DNA of 64,000 nt, from the NCBI RefSeq assembly GCF_034343125.1, contig NZ_CP139957.1:1511001-1575000 (forward strand), read 5' to 3'. The position numbers were made by a program, and so were the translations under genes. This stretch comes from Caldicellulosiruptor danielii. Its GTDB lineage: Bacteria; Bacillota; Thermoanaerobacteria; Caldicellulosiruptorales; Caldicellulosiruptoraceae. Of the stretch, positions 28,093 through 36,281 are shown one piece after another. How positions within the stretch are numbered: the first letter of the stretch is position 1; each line of letters begins with the position of its first letter. The notes below the pieces were generated by a model. The model had not been told where the DNA came from. It saw nothing but the letters and a program-made list of their open reading frames with translations, and did no database searches.

Positions 28093-28167
28093 TGGTGACC
28101 CCGAGGGGATTCGAACCCCTGTTACAGGCGTGAAAGGCCTGTGTCTTAACCACTTGACCACGGGGCC
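28093..28167 (-). tRNA. tRNA-Glu (TTC)
   Basis: 75 bases including encoded CCA. The acceptor GGCCCCG pairs with CGGGGTC, the anticodon loop CTTTCAC gives TTC, and the T-loop is GTTCGAATC. Last in a run of five tRNA genes. Confidence 0.96.
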
Positions 28168-28196
28168 ATATCTCTAAATGTATTCTTAACATAAAA

Positions 28197-28273
28197 TGGT
28201 GGCGGCGAACGGATTCGAACCGCTGACACTGCGGGTATGAACCGCATGCTCTAGCCAACTGAGCTACGCCGCC
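28197..28273 (-). tRNA. tRNA-Met (CAT), elongator type
   Basis: 77 bases with encoded CCA. The fully paired acceptor GGCGGCG/CGCCGCC and anticodon loop TTCATAC mark an elongator methionine tRNA. A lysidine-modified Ile(CAU) tRNA is less likely given its resemblance to known elongator Met tRNAs. Confidence 0.9.
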
Positions 28274-28295
28274 ATCTTTGATATTTTAAAATTTT

Positions 28296-28371
<76 letters not shown>

Positions 28372-28376
28372 ATATC

Positions 28377-28466
28377 TGGTGCCGGAAACCGGACTTGAAC
28401 CGGTACGACCTTATTCAGGTCCCAGGATTTTAAGTCCTGTGCGTCTGCCAGTTCCGCCACTCCGGC
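28377..28466 (-). tRNA. tRNA-Leu (TAA)
   Basis: 90-base class II tRNA with encoded CCA, acceptor GCCGGAG, anticodon loop CTTAAAA giving TAA, and a long variable arm (GGGACCTGAATAAGGTC). Confidence 0.95.
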
Positions 28467-28520
28467 ATCGCAATTATATATTTTAATGATTTCACTTGCT
28501 TTTGTCAAGATATTTTCTCT

Positions 28521-28605
28521 TGGTGCGGGTAGAGGGATTTGAACCCCCACGGCTGTTGCCACTAGATCCTAAGTCTAGCGCGTCTGCCAATTCCGCCATA
28601 CCCGC
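28521..28605 (-). tRNA. tRNA-Leu (TAG)
   Basis: 85-base class II tRNA with encoded CCA, acceptor GCGGGTA and anticodon loop CTTAGGA giving TAG. First in the five-tRNA cluster. With the CAG and TAA tRNAs it gives three leucine isoacceptors in this window. Confidence 0.95.
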
Positions 28606-28625
28606 ATATCTTTTTTGCGTATTAT

Positions 28626-28654
28626 ATTTTAGCACAAGCTTTCTGCTTTGTCAA
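28626..28654 (-). promoter_or_regulatory. Promoter of five-tRNA cluster
   Basis: TTGACA (28654-28649) and TAAAAT (28631-28626) on the reverse strand, 17 bases apart, 20 bases before tRNA-Leu(TAG). Confidence 0.82.
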
Positions 28655-28669
28655 ACATAAAGGTTTTTA

Positions 28670-28719
28670 CTCCGAACACCTATTTAAGTCATTGCTATTG
28701 TTTTATGAGGTGTTCGGAG
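28670..28719. repeat. 12-base inverted repeat
   Basis: CTCCGAACACCT (28670-28681) and AGGTGTTCGGAG (28708-28719) are exact complements, 26 bases apart. It lies after yjbQ and before the tRNA promoter. Neither strand has a T tract after it, so it is not a typical terminator. Confidence 0.7.
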
Positions 28720-28731
28720 CAAATCAAAACT

Positions 28732-29124
28732 TTATTTTATATACACATATATTTTCCTTCTCCTTGGACCATCAAACTCACAAAAGAACACACCCTGCCA
28801 TGTACCAAGCATCATTTCACCGTTTCGAATTATAATGTTAACAGATGAGCCTATCAGGCCTGCCTTTATATGTGCATCAGAATTTCCTTCACTGTGGCTG
28901 TAGCCATTGTTCGCCGGTACTAACTTTTCAAGTTGTTTTTTTATATCACTTGCAACCGACGGGTCAGCATGCTCATTGATTGTAATACCTGCAGTTGTAT
29001 GCGGGACAAACACTGTCATGAGTCCTTCTTCAATATTAGACTGTCTAACAATTTCTTTTAGCTTACTTGTAATATCAACAAAGTCCACCCTGTCTTTTGT
29101 TCTTATCTCAATTTCCCTAAACAA
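28732..29124 (-). CDS. YjbQ-family protein (secondary thiamine-phosphate synthase)
   Basis: A 130-residue cytoplasmic protein of the UPF0047/YjbQ family, some members of which have weak thiamine-phosphate synthase activity; the main role is unsettled. The family motifs are VFVPHTTAGITINEHADPSV, the histidine-rich NGYSHSEGNSDAHIKAGLIG and GTWQGVFFCEFDGPR. The start is a TTG at 29124, about 10 bases after GGGAGGG. It follows the nitroreductase gene by 20 bases. Confidence 0.93.
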   Translation of the reverse strand: MFREIEIRTKDRVDFVDITSKLKEIVRQSNIEEGLMTVFVPHTTAGITINEHADPSVASDIKKQLEKLVPANNGYSHSEGNSDAHIKAGLIGSSVNIIIRNGEMMLGTWQGVFFCEFDGPRRRKIYVYIK

Positions 29125-29144
29125 ATTTAAAATTCCCTCCCGTA

Positions 29145-29657
29145 TTATTTTCTTTGGTATTTATTCCAGTGAAGTATTGAAGATAGTGACTTTTTGTTTC
29201 TTAAAGGTTCTTCATCAGCATAACCTATTGCAATGAGTGCACAAAGTTCTAAATTGTCTGGAACGTTTAGCAGCTTCTTGACATCTTCTGAATGTTCCTT
29301 TTTATAGCTTGCAACCCAACAGCTGCCAAGTCCTAAAGCTTTTGCAGCCACCAAAATATATGTGGTCGCCGCTGACATATCTTCTAAAATATATTCGAAA
29401 TCTTTCTCATAAAGCACAGCAACACAGCACGAAGCATCTTCTATAAATTTGCCATATCGGGCTTTTTGAGCAATTTGTCTTTTGATGTTTTCATCTGTTA
29501 CTATAACAAATTCCCAACCTTCATTTCCTCTTGCAGTAGGTGCAAATCTTGCAGCATCAATTATCTTTTCAATGACTTCCCTGTCAATGATCATATTCTT
29601 TTTGTACTTTCTGATACTTCTTCGGGACTTTAAAACTTCTAACATATCCATCGACAT
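29145..29657 (-). CDS. Nitroreductase-family flavoprotein
   Basis: A 170-residue FMN-dependent oxidoreductase. The RRSIRKYKK element near the N-terminus binds FMN phosphate. APTARGNEGWEFVIVTD and GLGSCWVASYKKEHSE are typical of the single-domain family. The substrate cannot be inferred; redox housekeeping is likely. It follows the Lon-like protease gene by 20 bases and precedes yjbQ. Confidence 0.9.
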   Translation of the reverse strand: MSMDMLEVLKSRRSIRKYKKNMIIDREVIEKIIDAARFAPTARGNEGWEFVIVTDENIKRQIAQKARYGKFIEDASCCVAVLYEKDFEYILEDMSAATTYILVAAKALGLGSCWVASYKKEHSEDVKKLLNVPDNLELCALIAIGYADEEPLRNKKSLSSILHWNKYQRK

Positions 29658-29677
29658 CTCAAAATACCTCTCCTTTC

Positions 29678-32041
29678 TTATTCATCTTTTTTATCACTAA
29701 GATTTACCAAATTGTCTAAGTAGCTTTTTAACTTTTTTCTTGCTAAAAGCACCACTTCTTCAAACTTTTTGCCTGTCAAAATCTCAATAGCTTCGTCAAT
29801 CGTTTTTACTGCCCAGATGTGAAAATTTTCTTTTCTTACTTCTTCTACCACCTCATCACACAATACTAAATTTTTTATATTTTGATGCGGGATTATGACA
29901 CCCTGTTTACCATTCAATCCTTTTCTTTTACAAATATAGTAAAAACCCTCTATCTTTTTTGTCACGCCACCAACAGGCTGAATCACTCCTTTTTGGTTTA
30001 TAGAACCAGTTATTGCTATTCCCTGATAGGTAGGCACATCACTCAAGGCTGAAAGAAGAGCACAAAGTTCAGCTGCTGATGCAGAATCACCTTCAATACC
30101 AGAATATAGCTGTTCAAAACATATAGTTGCATTTAACGCAAGTGGCATATCTTGGGCAAACAGTTGTGAAATATAGCCTGAGATAATCAAAATACCTTTG
30201 CTATGAGTTTTTCCAGACATTTGTACTTCACGTTCAATATTTATTATACCACTTCTTCCGCTACTTGTGGTAACTGTTATTAAAGAAGGTTTACCAAAAA
30301 CATAGTCCCCAACATCCAAAATTGCAAGAGCATTTATTTGCCCGGGTTTGTAACTATCCACATCAACTAAAATAGTACCTTCTTCAATCATCTGGTTTAT
30401 CTTTTCTTCATATTTTGCACTTCTGTATTCTTTTTCACAAATTGCTTTGCTCACATGTTCCTTTTTCACCACATTGCACTTTTCCAGTTCAGCCCAGGTG
30501 TTAGCTTCTGCCAGTATCTCAACAATTTCATTAAATCGCGTTGAAAGTTTTTCCTGGTTCTCAACAAGTCTGCAGGAATATTCAATTACTTTCTCAACAG
30601 CATCCTTGGAAAATGGTAATGCATTTTCTTTTTTACAAAATGAACTAATAAACTGAATCATCTTATAGAGATTATCTTGATTGTAATCCATTTCGCTATC
30701 AAAATCAGCTTTAATCTTGAAAAGCTTCTTAAAATCTTCATCGTATGCGTATAAGATGTTATAAATATACTCACTGCCAATTAAAATAACTTTTAAATCA
30801 ACTGGTATAGGTTCTGGCTTTAAAGAAGGGGTTATAAAAAGTCCATAAATATCTTTTAGATTTTCAATGTATATCTGACCTGTTTTTAGTACTCTTTTTA
30901 AAGCTTCCCATGCCTGTGGATAGCTCAGCAAATCTTTTGCCTGAAGGATAAGATATCCTCCGTTCGCTCTGTGAATCGCTCCTGCTTTGATTTTCATGTA
31001 GTCAGTAACAAGGATGTTGCCCATCTCACTGTCATATTCAATTTTGCCTATGAGATTGTAATAGGTTGGATTTACTTCATAAACAACAGGCGCACCCTCT
31101 AATTCCGAATTATCAACAATAACATTGACCTTGTATTTATCAAGTCTCGACATCTTTTTGTACGAAACAAATTGCAAAGGTAAAGATGTATCCTCCTCTT
31201 CTTTATCCAAAAAATCGTCAAGGTTTTCAATTATGTCATCTGTCACACTATCAATATAGTCCAAAATTTTTTTGTTATCTTTATACTTGCTTCTGATTTC
31301 ATATACATAATGACTTATTGTAAAGACGGCTATCCTCTTTTGGAGTTCTCTTATTCTCTCTTTCAATTCTTTTTCAAGAATCTTTATCTTCTTTAAAACT
31401 TCCTGAGTTTCAAGTTGAAGCCTCTTGATCTTTCTTTCTATCTCATCTCTAATAGTCTTTTCTAACTCAGGATATTCCTCTTCTGAAATAGTCCTGCCAT
31501 TTACAATAGGAATAAAATACACACCACTTGGAGTATACTTTATCTCAAAACCATATTCCCTTGCTTCTTCAGCTAACCTATCTAAAAGCTGGGTCCTTTT
31601 TTCCTGGTACTCATTGTAGATATTGTTCTTGTCATTTTCGTATTCCTCACTGTTAAAAACCTTCTTCAAATCATTAATAACAAACTCCAGAAAATTTGCC
31701 ATATCCTTCTTAAAAACTTTACCCATTCCCTTCGGCAGAGATATTGCAATAGGCGAATCAGGATTGGCAAAATTATAAACATAAACCCAGTCGTTCGGAG
31801 TAAGTTTGTTTTTTGCTATCTCCTTTAAATAATTTTCAGCAAAACTTGTCTTACCTGTACCTGTGGGACCACACATGTAAATGTTGTACCCTTTGGTTGT
31901 AACGCTCAGCCCAAACTCAAATGCTCTTTTGGCTCTTTCTTGACCTATTATTGTGGTTAGAGGTTCTATTTCGTTTGTGGTGTTAAATTCAAAATTGGAT
32001 AAATCTACATTCTTTTTTAATTTATCTGGTGTAAGTTTCAT
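29678..32041 (-). CDS. Lon-like ATP-dependent protease (COG1067 type)
   Basis: A soluble AAA+ serine protease of about 787 residues. The start is the ATG at 32041 (MKLTPDKLKKNVDLSNFEF) behind GGAGTG; fifty further codons are open upstream but unlike the family. Walker A is GPTGTGKT (58-65), followed by a coiled-coil insertion (about 190-270). The protease domain has the catalytic Ser in GIEGDSASAAELCALLSALS and the Lys in GGVTKKIEGF. It is not classical LonA, since the N-terminal substrate domain is absent, nor membrane LonB, since no hydrophobic segments are seen. Confidence 0.93.
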   Translation of the reverse strand: MKLTPDKLKKNVDLSNFEFNTTNEIEPLTTIIGQERAKRAFEFGLSVTTKGYNIYMCGPTGTGKTSFAENYLKEIAKNKLTPNDWVYVYNFANPDSPIAISLPKGMGKVFKKDMANFLEFVINDLKKVFNSEEYENDKNNIYNEYQEKRTQLLDRLAEEAREYGFEIKYTPSGVYFIPIVNGRTISEEEYPELEKTIRDEIERKIKRLQLETQEVLKKIKILEKELKERIRELQKRIAVFTISHYVYEIRSKYKDNKKILDYIDSVTDDIIENLDDFLDKEEEDTSLPLQFVSYKKMSRLDKYKVNVIVDNSELEGAPVVYEVNPTYYNLIGKIEYDSEMGNILVTDYMKIKAGAIHRANGGYLILQAKDLLSYPQAWEALKRVLKTGQIYIENLKDIYGLFITPSLKPEPIPVDLKVILIGSEYIYNILYAYDEDFKKLFKIKADFDSEMDYNQDNLYKMIQFISSFCKKENALPFSKDAVEKVIEYSCRLVENQEKLSTRFNEIVEILAEANTWAELEKCNVVKKEHVSKAICEKEYRSAKYEEKINQMIEEGTILVDVDSYKPGQINALAILDVGDYVFGKPSLITVTTSSGRSGIINIEREVQMSGKTHSKGILIISGYISQLFAQDMPLALNATICFEQLYSGIEGDSASAAELCALLSALSDVPTYQGIAITGSINQKGVIQPVGGVTKKIEGFYYICKRKGLNGKQGVIIPHQNIKNLVLCDEVVEEVRKENFHIWAVKTIDEAIEILTGKKFEEVVLLARKKLKSYLDNLVNLSDKKDE

Positions 32042-32226
32042 AAACTTTTCACTCCATCTTTGTAGTTTTGCTTTAAAAATTTTATACCCATTTTTTCGAT
32101 ATTTATTCTTTTTTATAAAAACAACTTTGTTGTTTGAAAAAGAAAAAGACTGTAAAATAAATGTTATGAACCATTTTAAAACTGGTAACAATTAATAAAA
32201 TAAAGAATACGAGGAGTTGGTTGCAA

Positions 32227-32985
32227 ATGGGAAACGAAAAGATATATATGATTCCTGTCAATGATGCTTTTTCCATAAATTGTGAATGTGCTTTTTGTTA
32301 CCTTGAAAATAATTTCGAAAAGCAATGTATTGAAATTGTGCTTGGTGAAAGTGTTATGGAAGTTGATGCAAGGATAGAAACTAACAAAAAAGGGTTTTGC
32401 AGGAGGCACTTTTACATGCTACTTGAACAAAAAAATAAGCTTCCTTATGGCCTTATATTGGAAACTCATCTCAATGAGATAAAAAAACATCTTGAAAATC
32501 TTATATATTTTAATTTTTCAGAAGAAAGCTCAAAACAAAAAGAAAGGTTTATCAAAAAATTTTTCGGCAATCACAATTTGAAGAAAAACAAATTGACAGA
32601 TATAATACAATACTTAGAAAACCTCTCTTCCCAGTGCGTTATCTGTGAAAGAATTCAATCAAGGATGAAAAATTATTTTGAAGTATTCTTTTTCATGTGG
32701 AAAAACCAGAAAGATTTTCAGCAAAAAGTCCTTTCTTCAAAAGGATTTTGCTTATATCATTTTTATGAACTTTTGAAATACTCCTCAGTTTATTTGTCTG
32801 GAAAAGAATTTAAGGATTTTGTCGAAAAAATTTGTAAAATTGAGCTTGACAATCTTTCTCGAATTTATACAAACGTCTGTGACTTCAACAAACAGTTTGA
32901 TTATAGAAACGCAAATAATATCATTACTGAAGAGATAAGAAACTCGCTTTTGAACGCTACTGAAAAACTCGGAAAATACAAATAA
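32227..32985 (+). CDS. Cysteine-rich DUF6062-type protein of unknown function
   Basis: 252 residues, transcribed alone on the forward strand among reverse-strand genes. The ATG at 32227 lies 10 bases after GAGGAG. Two copies of the same cysteine pattern are visible: CAFCYLE then GFCRRHF in the first third, and CVICERI then GFCLYHF in the second half. Each could supply three Cys and one His for a metal or redox centre. I recall such proteins as DUF6062; no role is known. No signal peptide or membrane segment is seen. It converges on the next gene, sharing a short AAAATAC/GTATTTT hairpin. Confidence 0.8.
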   Translation: MGNEKIYMIPVNDAFSINCECAFCYLENNFEKQCIEIVLGESVMEVDARIETNKKGFCRRHFYMLLEQKNKLPYGLILETHLNEIKKHLENLIYFNFSEESSKQKERFIKKFFGNHNLKKNKLTDIIQYLENLSSQCVICERIQSRMKNYFEVFFFMWKNQKDFQQKVLSSKGFCLYHFYELLKYSSVYLSGKEFKDFVEKICKIELDNLSRIYTNVCDFNKQFDYRNANNIITEEIRNSLLNATEKLGKYK

Positions 32986-32993
32986 AAGTATTT

Positions 32994-33803
32994 TTACACC
33001 TGTACTCCTTTTGCAATGATGTGAATATACTCCACATTTATTGAAGTATAATATTCTATCTCTTCTTTTATCTTCCTCTGTATTCCTTCAAGCACAGATT
33101 TTATGTTGCAACCAAATTTTAGTATAACCTCAATCTTTATATACAACAGATTATTCTTGATAGCAAGGTCAATTGAAAGTATTTTGGCAATATCCTTGCT
33201 TTTTTTGAGCACTCTGCGAACATATGCAATCAAGACATTTTCTGAAATAGTATATTCACCCAAATAGCTAAATGTAGGTCTTACTATAGTTTTTTCGGCA
33301 ACAATATAATCGTTGAGGTTAATTCTTTTAAAAAGCTTTAAAGGATATATCAGCAAACCAGAAAAGTCCTTTTTTATTTCAAAAGTTGGAACAGGTACAA
33401 CGTGTTTTCCTTCTTTATTTCGCATGGTTATTGCTTTTTTTATCTCAAGGTCGCTCGAAACTTCTCTTATGTCAACAAACCTTTCAATAGTTCCCAATTC
33501 TAATCTTTTTGCTATCATCTGTGCCATCTGCTTGGAGGTAGCTAAAATTAAAATAGAATCAATGTTCAAATCTTTTATTGCTTTTTTTACTTCATTTGCA
33601 TGATCATCTTCCATAAAAAGTGCTCTTCTTACCGAAGCCAAATATGTTGGTTCTTTCTTTGCAGATTTTCCTGCAACAAGCTTTGAGTTGTAAACCAAAA
33701 TACCGTCGTCTATTATTGCGCTTGTTCCCAGCATCTTTGCAACTACTATTGCCTTATAGCTTTTACCTGAACCACTTGGTCCAACTAAAGCATACACTTT
33801 CAC
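32994..33803 (-). CDS. P-loop ATPase with Asp23/Gls24-like C-terminal domain
   Basis: A 269-residue protein that I cannot tie to a defined function. The N-terminus MKVYALVGPSGSGKSYKA is a clean Walker A, and SILILATSK could be the Walker B strand. The C-terminal 100 residues (from YTISENVLIAYVRRVLKKS) resemble the Asp23/Gls24 (DUF322) fold in pattern: a helix, then alternating strands ending in INVEYIHIIAKGVQV. The GTG start at 33803 has a weak ribosome site. ispD follows at 50 bases upstream on the same strand, so the two may be cotranscribed. Confidence 0.75.
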   Translation of the reverse strand: MKVYALVGPSGSGKSYKAIVVAKMLGTSAIIDDGILVYNSKLVAGKSAKKEPTYLASVRRALFMEDDHANEVKKAIKDLNIDSILILATSKQMAQMIAKRLELGTIERFVDIREVSSDLEIKKAITMRNKEGKHVVPVPTFEIKKDFSGLLIYPLKLFKRINLNDYIVAEKTIVRPTFSYLGEYTISENVLIAYVRRVLKKSKDIAKILSIDLAIKNNLLYIKIEVILKFGCNIKSVLEGIQRKIKEEIEYYTSINVEYIHIIAKGVQV

Positions 33804-33853
33804 AGCCTCACAACCTTTTCAAAAAGTTTTAAAACCTTTCAAAAGATATTTTA

Positions 33854-34528
33854 CTACCAATACCCCTTCTCCACAATAGCCTCCGCAATCAACAGATCTT
33901 CTTTTGTGGTTATTTTGAAATTTATGCTACTATTTTCAACTATCTTAGGCTTTATACCCAACCGTTCAATATACTGAAGGTCATCTGTAAACAACTCATT
34001 TTTAAACATCTCATATCCTCTATATATTAAATCAAACTTAAAAACTTGAGGGGTTTGTACCAAACATATATTAGACCGTGGCAATGTATTTTGAATGTGA
34101 CCATCAACTACAAACTTTACAGTATCCTTTGCGAAAATGCCAGGCGCAACTGCAAAATGAATCTCAACCTCAGCTATTAATTTTTCAAGAAGATCTAAAG
34201 TAATAAAAGGCCTCGCAGCATCGTGGATTGCAACAATATCACACTCACCTTTTAAAATCTCCAATCCTCTTTTTACAGTGTCTGCTCTCTCTTTCCCCCC
34301 ATAATCCCAAGAAATCACCTTGCTGAATTTATTTTTTAAACTTTTTGCAATATCTTCAAAACCTTGAGGTACAAGCAACACAACTCCATCAATAAAATGA
34401 GACTTTTCAAAGACTTCAAGAGAATATTCAATTATCATCTTACCTTTTAAAAATAAAAATTGTTTGGGGGTATCCCCCCCAAACCTTGTGCCTTTTCCTG
34501 CCGCACACAAAATAGCATATGTTTCCAC
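33854..34528 (-). CDS. ispD: 2-C-methyl-D-erythritol 4-phosphate cytidylyltransferase
   Basis: Third enzyme of the MEP isoprenoid pathway; makes CDP-methylerythritol from MEP and CTP. About 224 residues. The GTG at 34528 (METYAILCAAGKGTRFGG) follows GGAGG; twenty more codons are open upstream but overlap the previous gene and do not match the family. CTP-binding AAGKGTRFGGDTPKQF and catalytic HDAARPF are intact. It shows that the organism uses the MEP route, relevant to the frameshift in ispE at 48791-49652. Confidence 0.96.
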   Translation of the reverse strand: METYAILCAAGKGTRFGGDTPKQFLFLKGKMIIEYSLEVFEKSHFIDGVVLLVPQGFEDIAKSLKNKFSKVISWDYGGKERADTVKRGLEILKGECDIVAIHDAARPFITLDLLEKLIAEVEIHFAVAPGIFAKDTVKFVVDGHIQNTLPRSNICLVQTPQVFKFDLIYRGYEMFKNELFTDDLQYIERLGIKPKIVENSSINFKITTKEDLLIAEAIVEKGYW

Positions 34529-34547
34529 TCTTTTCCCTCCACTTACT

Positions 34548-36194
34548 CTACATATCAGGGTAGTACATTCTCCATGAGGTCCAGCCACCGCTCATATTCA
34601 AACAGTCAAAACCATTTGCTTTTAAAATCAAACATCCGTGGTAAGACCTGAATCCAACCCCACAGTAAACGATAACCTTCTTGTCCTTTGGAAGTTCATT
34701 CAGTCTGCTTCTCAGCTCATCTACAGGAATATTTATCGCTCCATTAATATGTCCAAACTCGTATTCTTCTGGTGTTCTTACATCTAATATAAGATACTCT
34801 GGATTATCAAGAAGCTCAAATACTTTATCAGGCAAAATATTTTTAACCTCTCCACGTATTATATTAGAAGCTGTCATGCCAGCCATTATAACAGGGTCTT
34901 TTGCAGATGAAAATGGCGGAGCATATACGAGATCAAGATTTTCTAAATCAAATACTGTCAAGCCTGCATATATTGCAGTTGCAATAACATCAGCTCTTTT
35001 GTCAACTCCTTCTTTCCCAATAACCTGTGCACCATAAATTCTTCCAGTTGTGTTTTCAAAGATAAGTTTTATTGTTAGCTGTTTTCCTCCAGGATAATAA
35101 CCAGCATGATGAAGAGGATGAACAATGGTCACGTTATAATCAAGTCCTTGGTCTTTACACTCAGATTCGCTAAGCCCAACCTTTGCCAAGGCCCAGTCAA
35201 ATACCTTGATAATAGAACTTCCTATAACTCCTTTGAATTCCAAATTTCCGCCTGCTGCATTGCACCCAGCAACTCTTCCCTGCTTGTTTGCAGGTCCTGC
35301 CAAAGGAATCCATACATTTTTGCCTGTGATAATACTTTTTACTTCAACTGCATCGCCGGCTGCATAAATGTCAGGGTCAGAGGTCTGCATCTTATTATTT
35401 ACCACAATTCCCCTGTTCACTTCAAGGCCTGCTTCTCTTGCAAGCTCAACATTTGGTATCACACCTGCTGTCTGAAAAACAACATCGCATTCTATCTCTT
35501 CGCCATTTGAAAGTTTTAACCTCTTTGCAACCCCGTCAATAACATCTGCATCAACCACAGATACCCCAGTTTTCACATCAACACCTTTTTCTTTTAACGT
35601 ATATACAACAGGGTTTGTCATCTCTTTGTCAAACTGAGGCAAAATAGAACTTTTTAGTTCAACAATGGTACAATCCACACCCAGAAAATTTAGCTGCTCA
35701 GCAAGTTCCATACCAATATAGCCAGCTCCAATTACAACTGCTTTTTTTACTGGAGCTGCAGAGAAAGCCTCTTTTATTTTATCAACATCATAGAGCGTAA
35801 AACATGTGAAAGAGTTTTTGCAATCTTTTAAAAAAGGCAAAACAAAAGGTCTTGCACCTGTTGCAATGATAAGTTTGTCATAACTTTCTTCATATGTTGT
35901 ATTATTTCTTTTGTCTAAAACGGTCACAGTTTTATTACTTCTGTTAATTTTTGTAACCTGGGATAACGTGCGAATATCAATGTTATATCTTTTTCTGAAT
36001 AGCTCTTCTCTTACAACAAGCAAGCTATCTCTTTTTGGAATTGTTCCACCAACATAGTACGGAAGACCGCAGTTTGCAAATGATACATATTCTCCCTGCT
36101 CAAGCAGTACAATTTGAGCATTTTCGTTTGTTCTTCTGGCTTTTGTGGCTGCAGATGCCCCAGCTGCAACTCCACCGATTATCACAATTTTCAT
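34548..36194 (-). CDS. CoA-disulfide reductase with C-terminal rhodanese domain
   Basis: FAD-dependent NAD(P)H oxidoreductase of 548 residues. The FAD-binding start is IIGGVAAGASAATKARR, and the single active-site Cys is in FANCGLPYYVGG. NAD(P)-binding VVIGAGYIGMELAE and the second FAD contact IYAAGDAVEV follow. Residues after about 455 form a rhodanese domain with VIVYCGVGFRSYHG (active Cys). Such fusions reduce CoA disulfide, CoA persulfide or polysulfide; which one applies here is not known. It precedes ispD by 19 bases. Confidence 0.92.
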   Translation of the reverse strand: MKIVIIGGVAAGASAATKARRTNENAQIVLLEQGEYVSFANCGLPYYVGGTIPKRDSLLVVREELFRKRYNIDIRTLSQVTKINRSNKTVTVLDKRNNTTYEESYDKLIIATGARPFVLPFLKDCKNSFTCFTLYDVDKIKEAFSAAPVKKAVVIGAGYIGMELAEQLNFLGVDCTIVELKSSILPQFDKEMTNPVVYTLKEKGVDVKTGVSVVDADVIDGVAKRLKLSNGEEIECDVVFQTAGVIPNVELAREAGLEVNRGIVVNNKMQTSDPDIYAAGDAVEVKSIITGKNVWIPLAGPANKQGRVAGCNAAGGNLEFKGVIGSSIIKVFDWALAKVGLSESECKDQGLDYNVTIVHPLHHAGYYPGGKQLTIKLIFENTTGRIYGAQVIGKEGVDKRADVIATAIYAGLTVFDLENLDLVYAPPFSSAKDPVIMAGMTASNIIRGEVKNILPDKVFELLDNPEYLILDVRTPEEYEFGHINGAINIPVDELRSRLNELPKDKKVIVYCGVGFRSYHGCLILKANGFDCLNMSGGWTSWRMYYPDM

Positions 36195-36281
36195 TTGTTT
36201 GTCATTCCCCTTTCTATCAGTTATTTTAAATTTTATATGTCATTTCTTTATCAAATTATCTTCCCATTTCATTTTATCACT

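Noticed and set aside
29678-32191. Fifty-residue N-terminal extension of the Lon-like protease
   Set aside because: The extension is hydrophobic and basic, does not resemble the family, and the ATG at 32041 has a good ribosome site.
34529-34588. Twenty-residue N-terminal extension of IspD
   Set aside because: It overlaps the upstream oxidoreductase gene. The GTG at 34528 has GGAGG and the family N-terminus.
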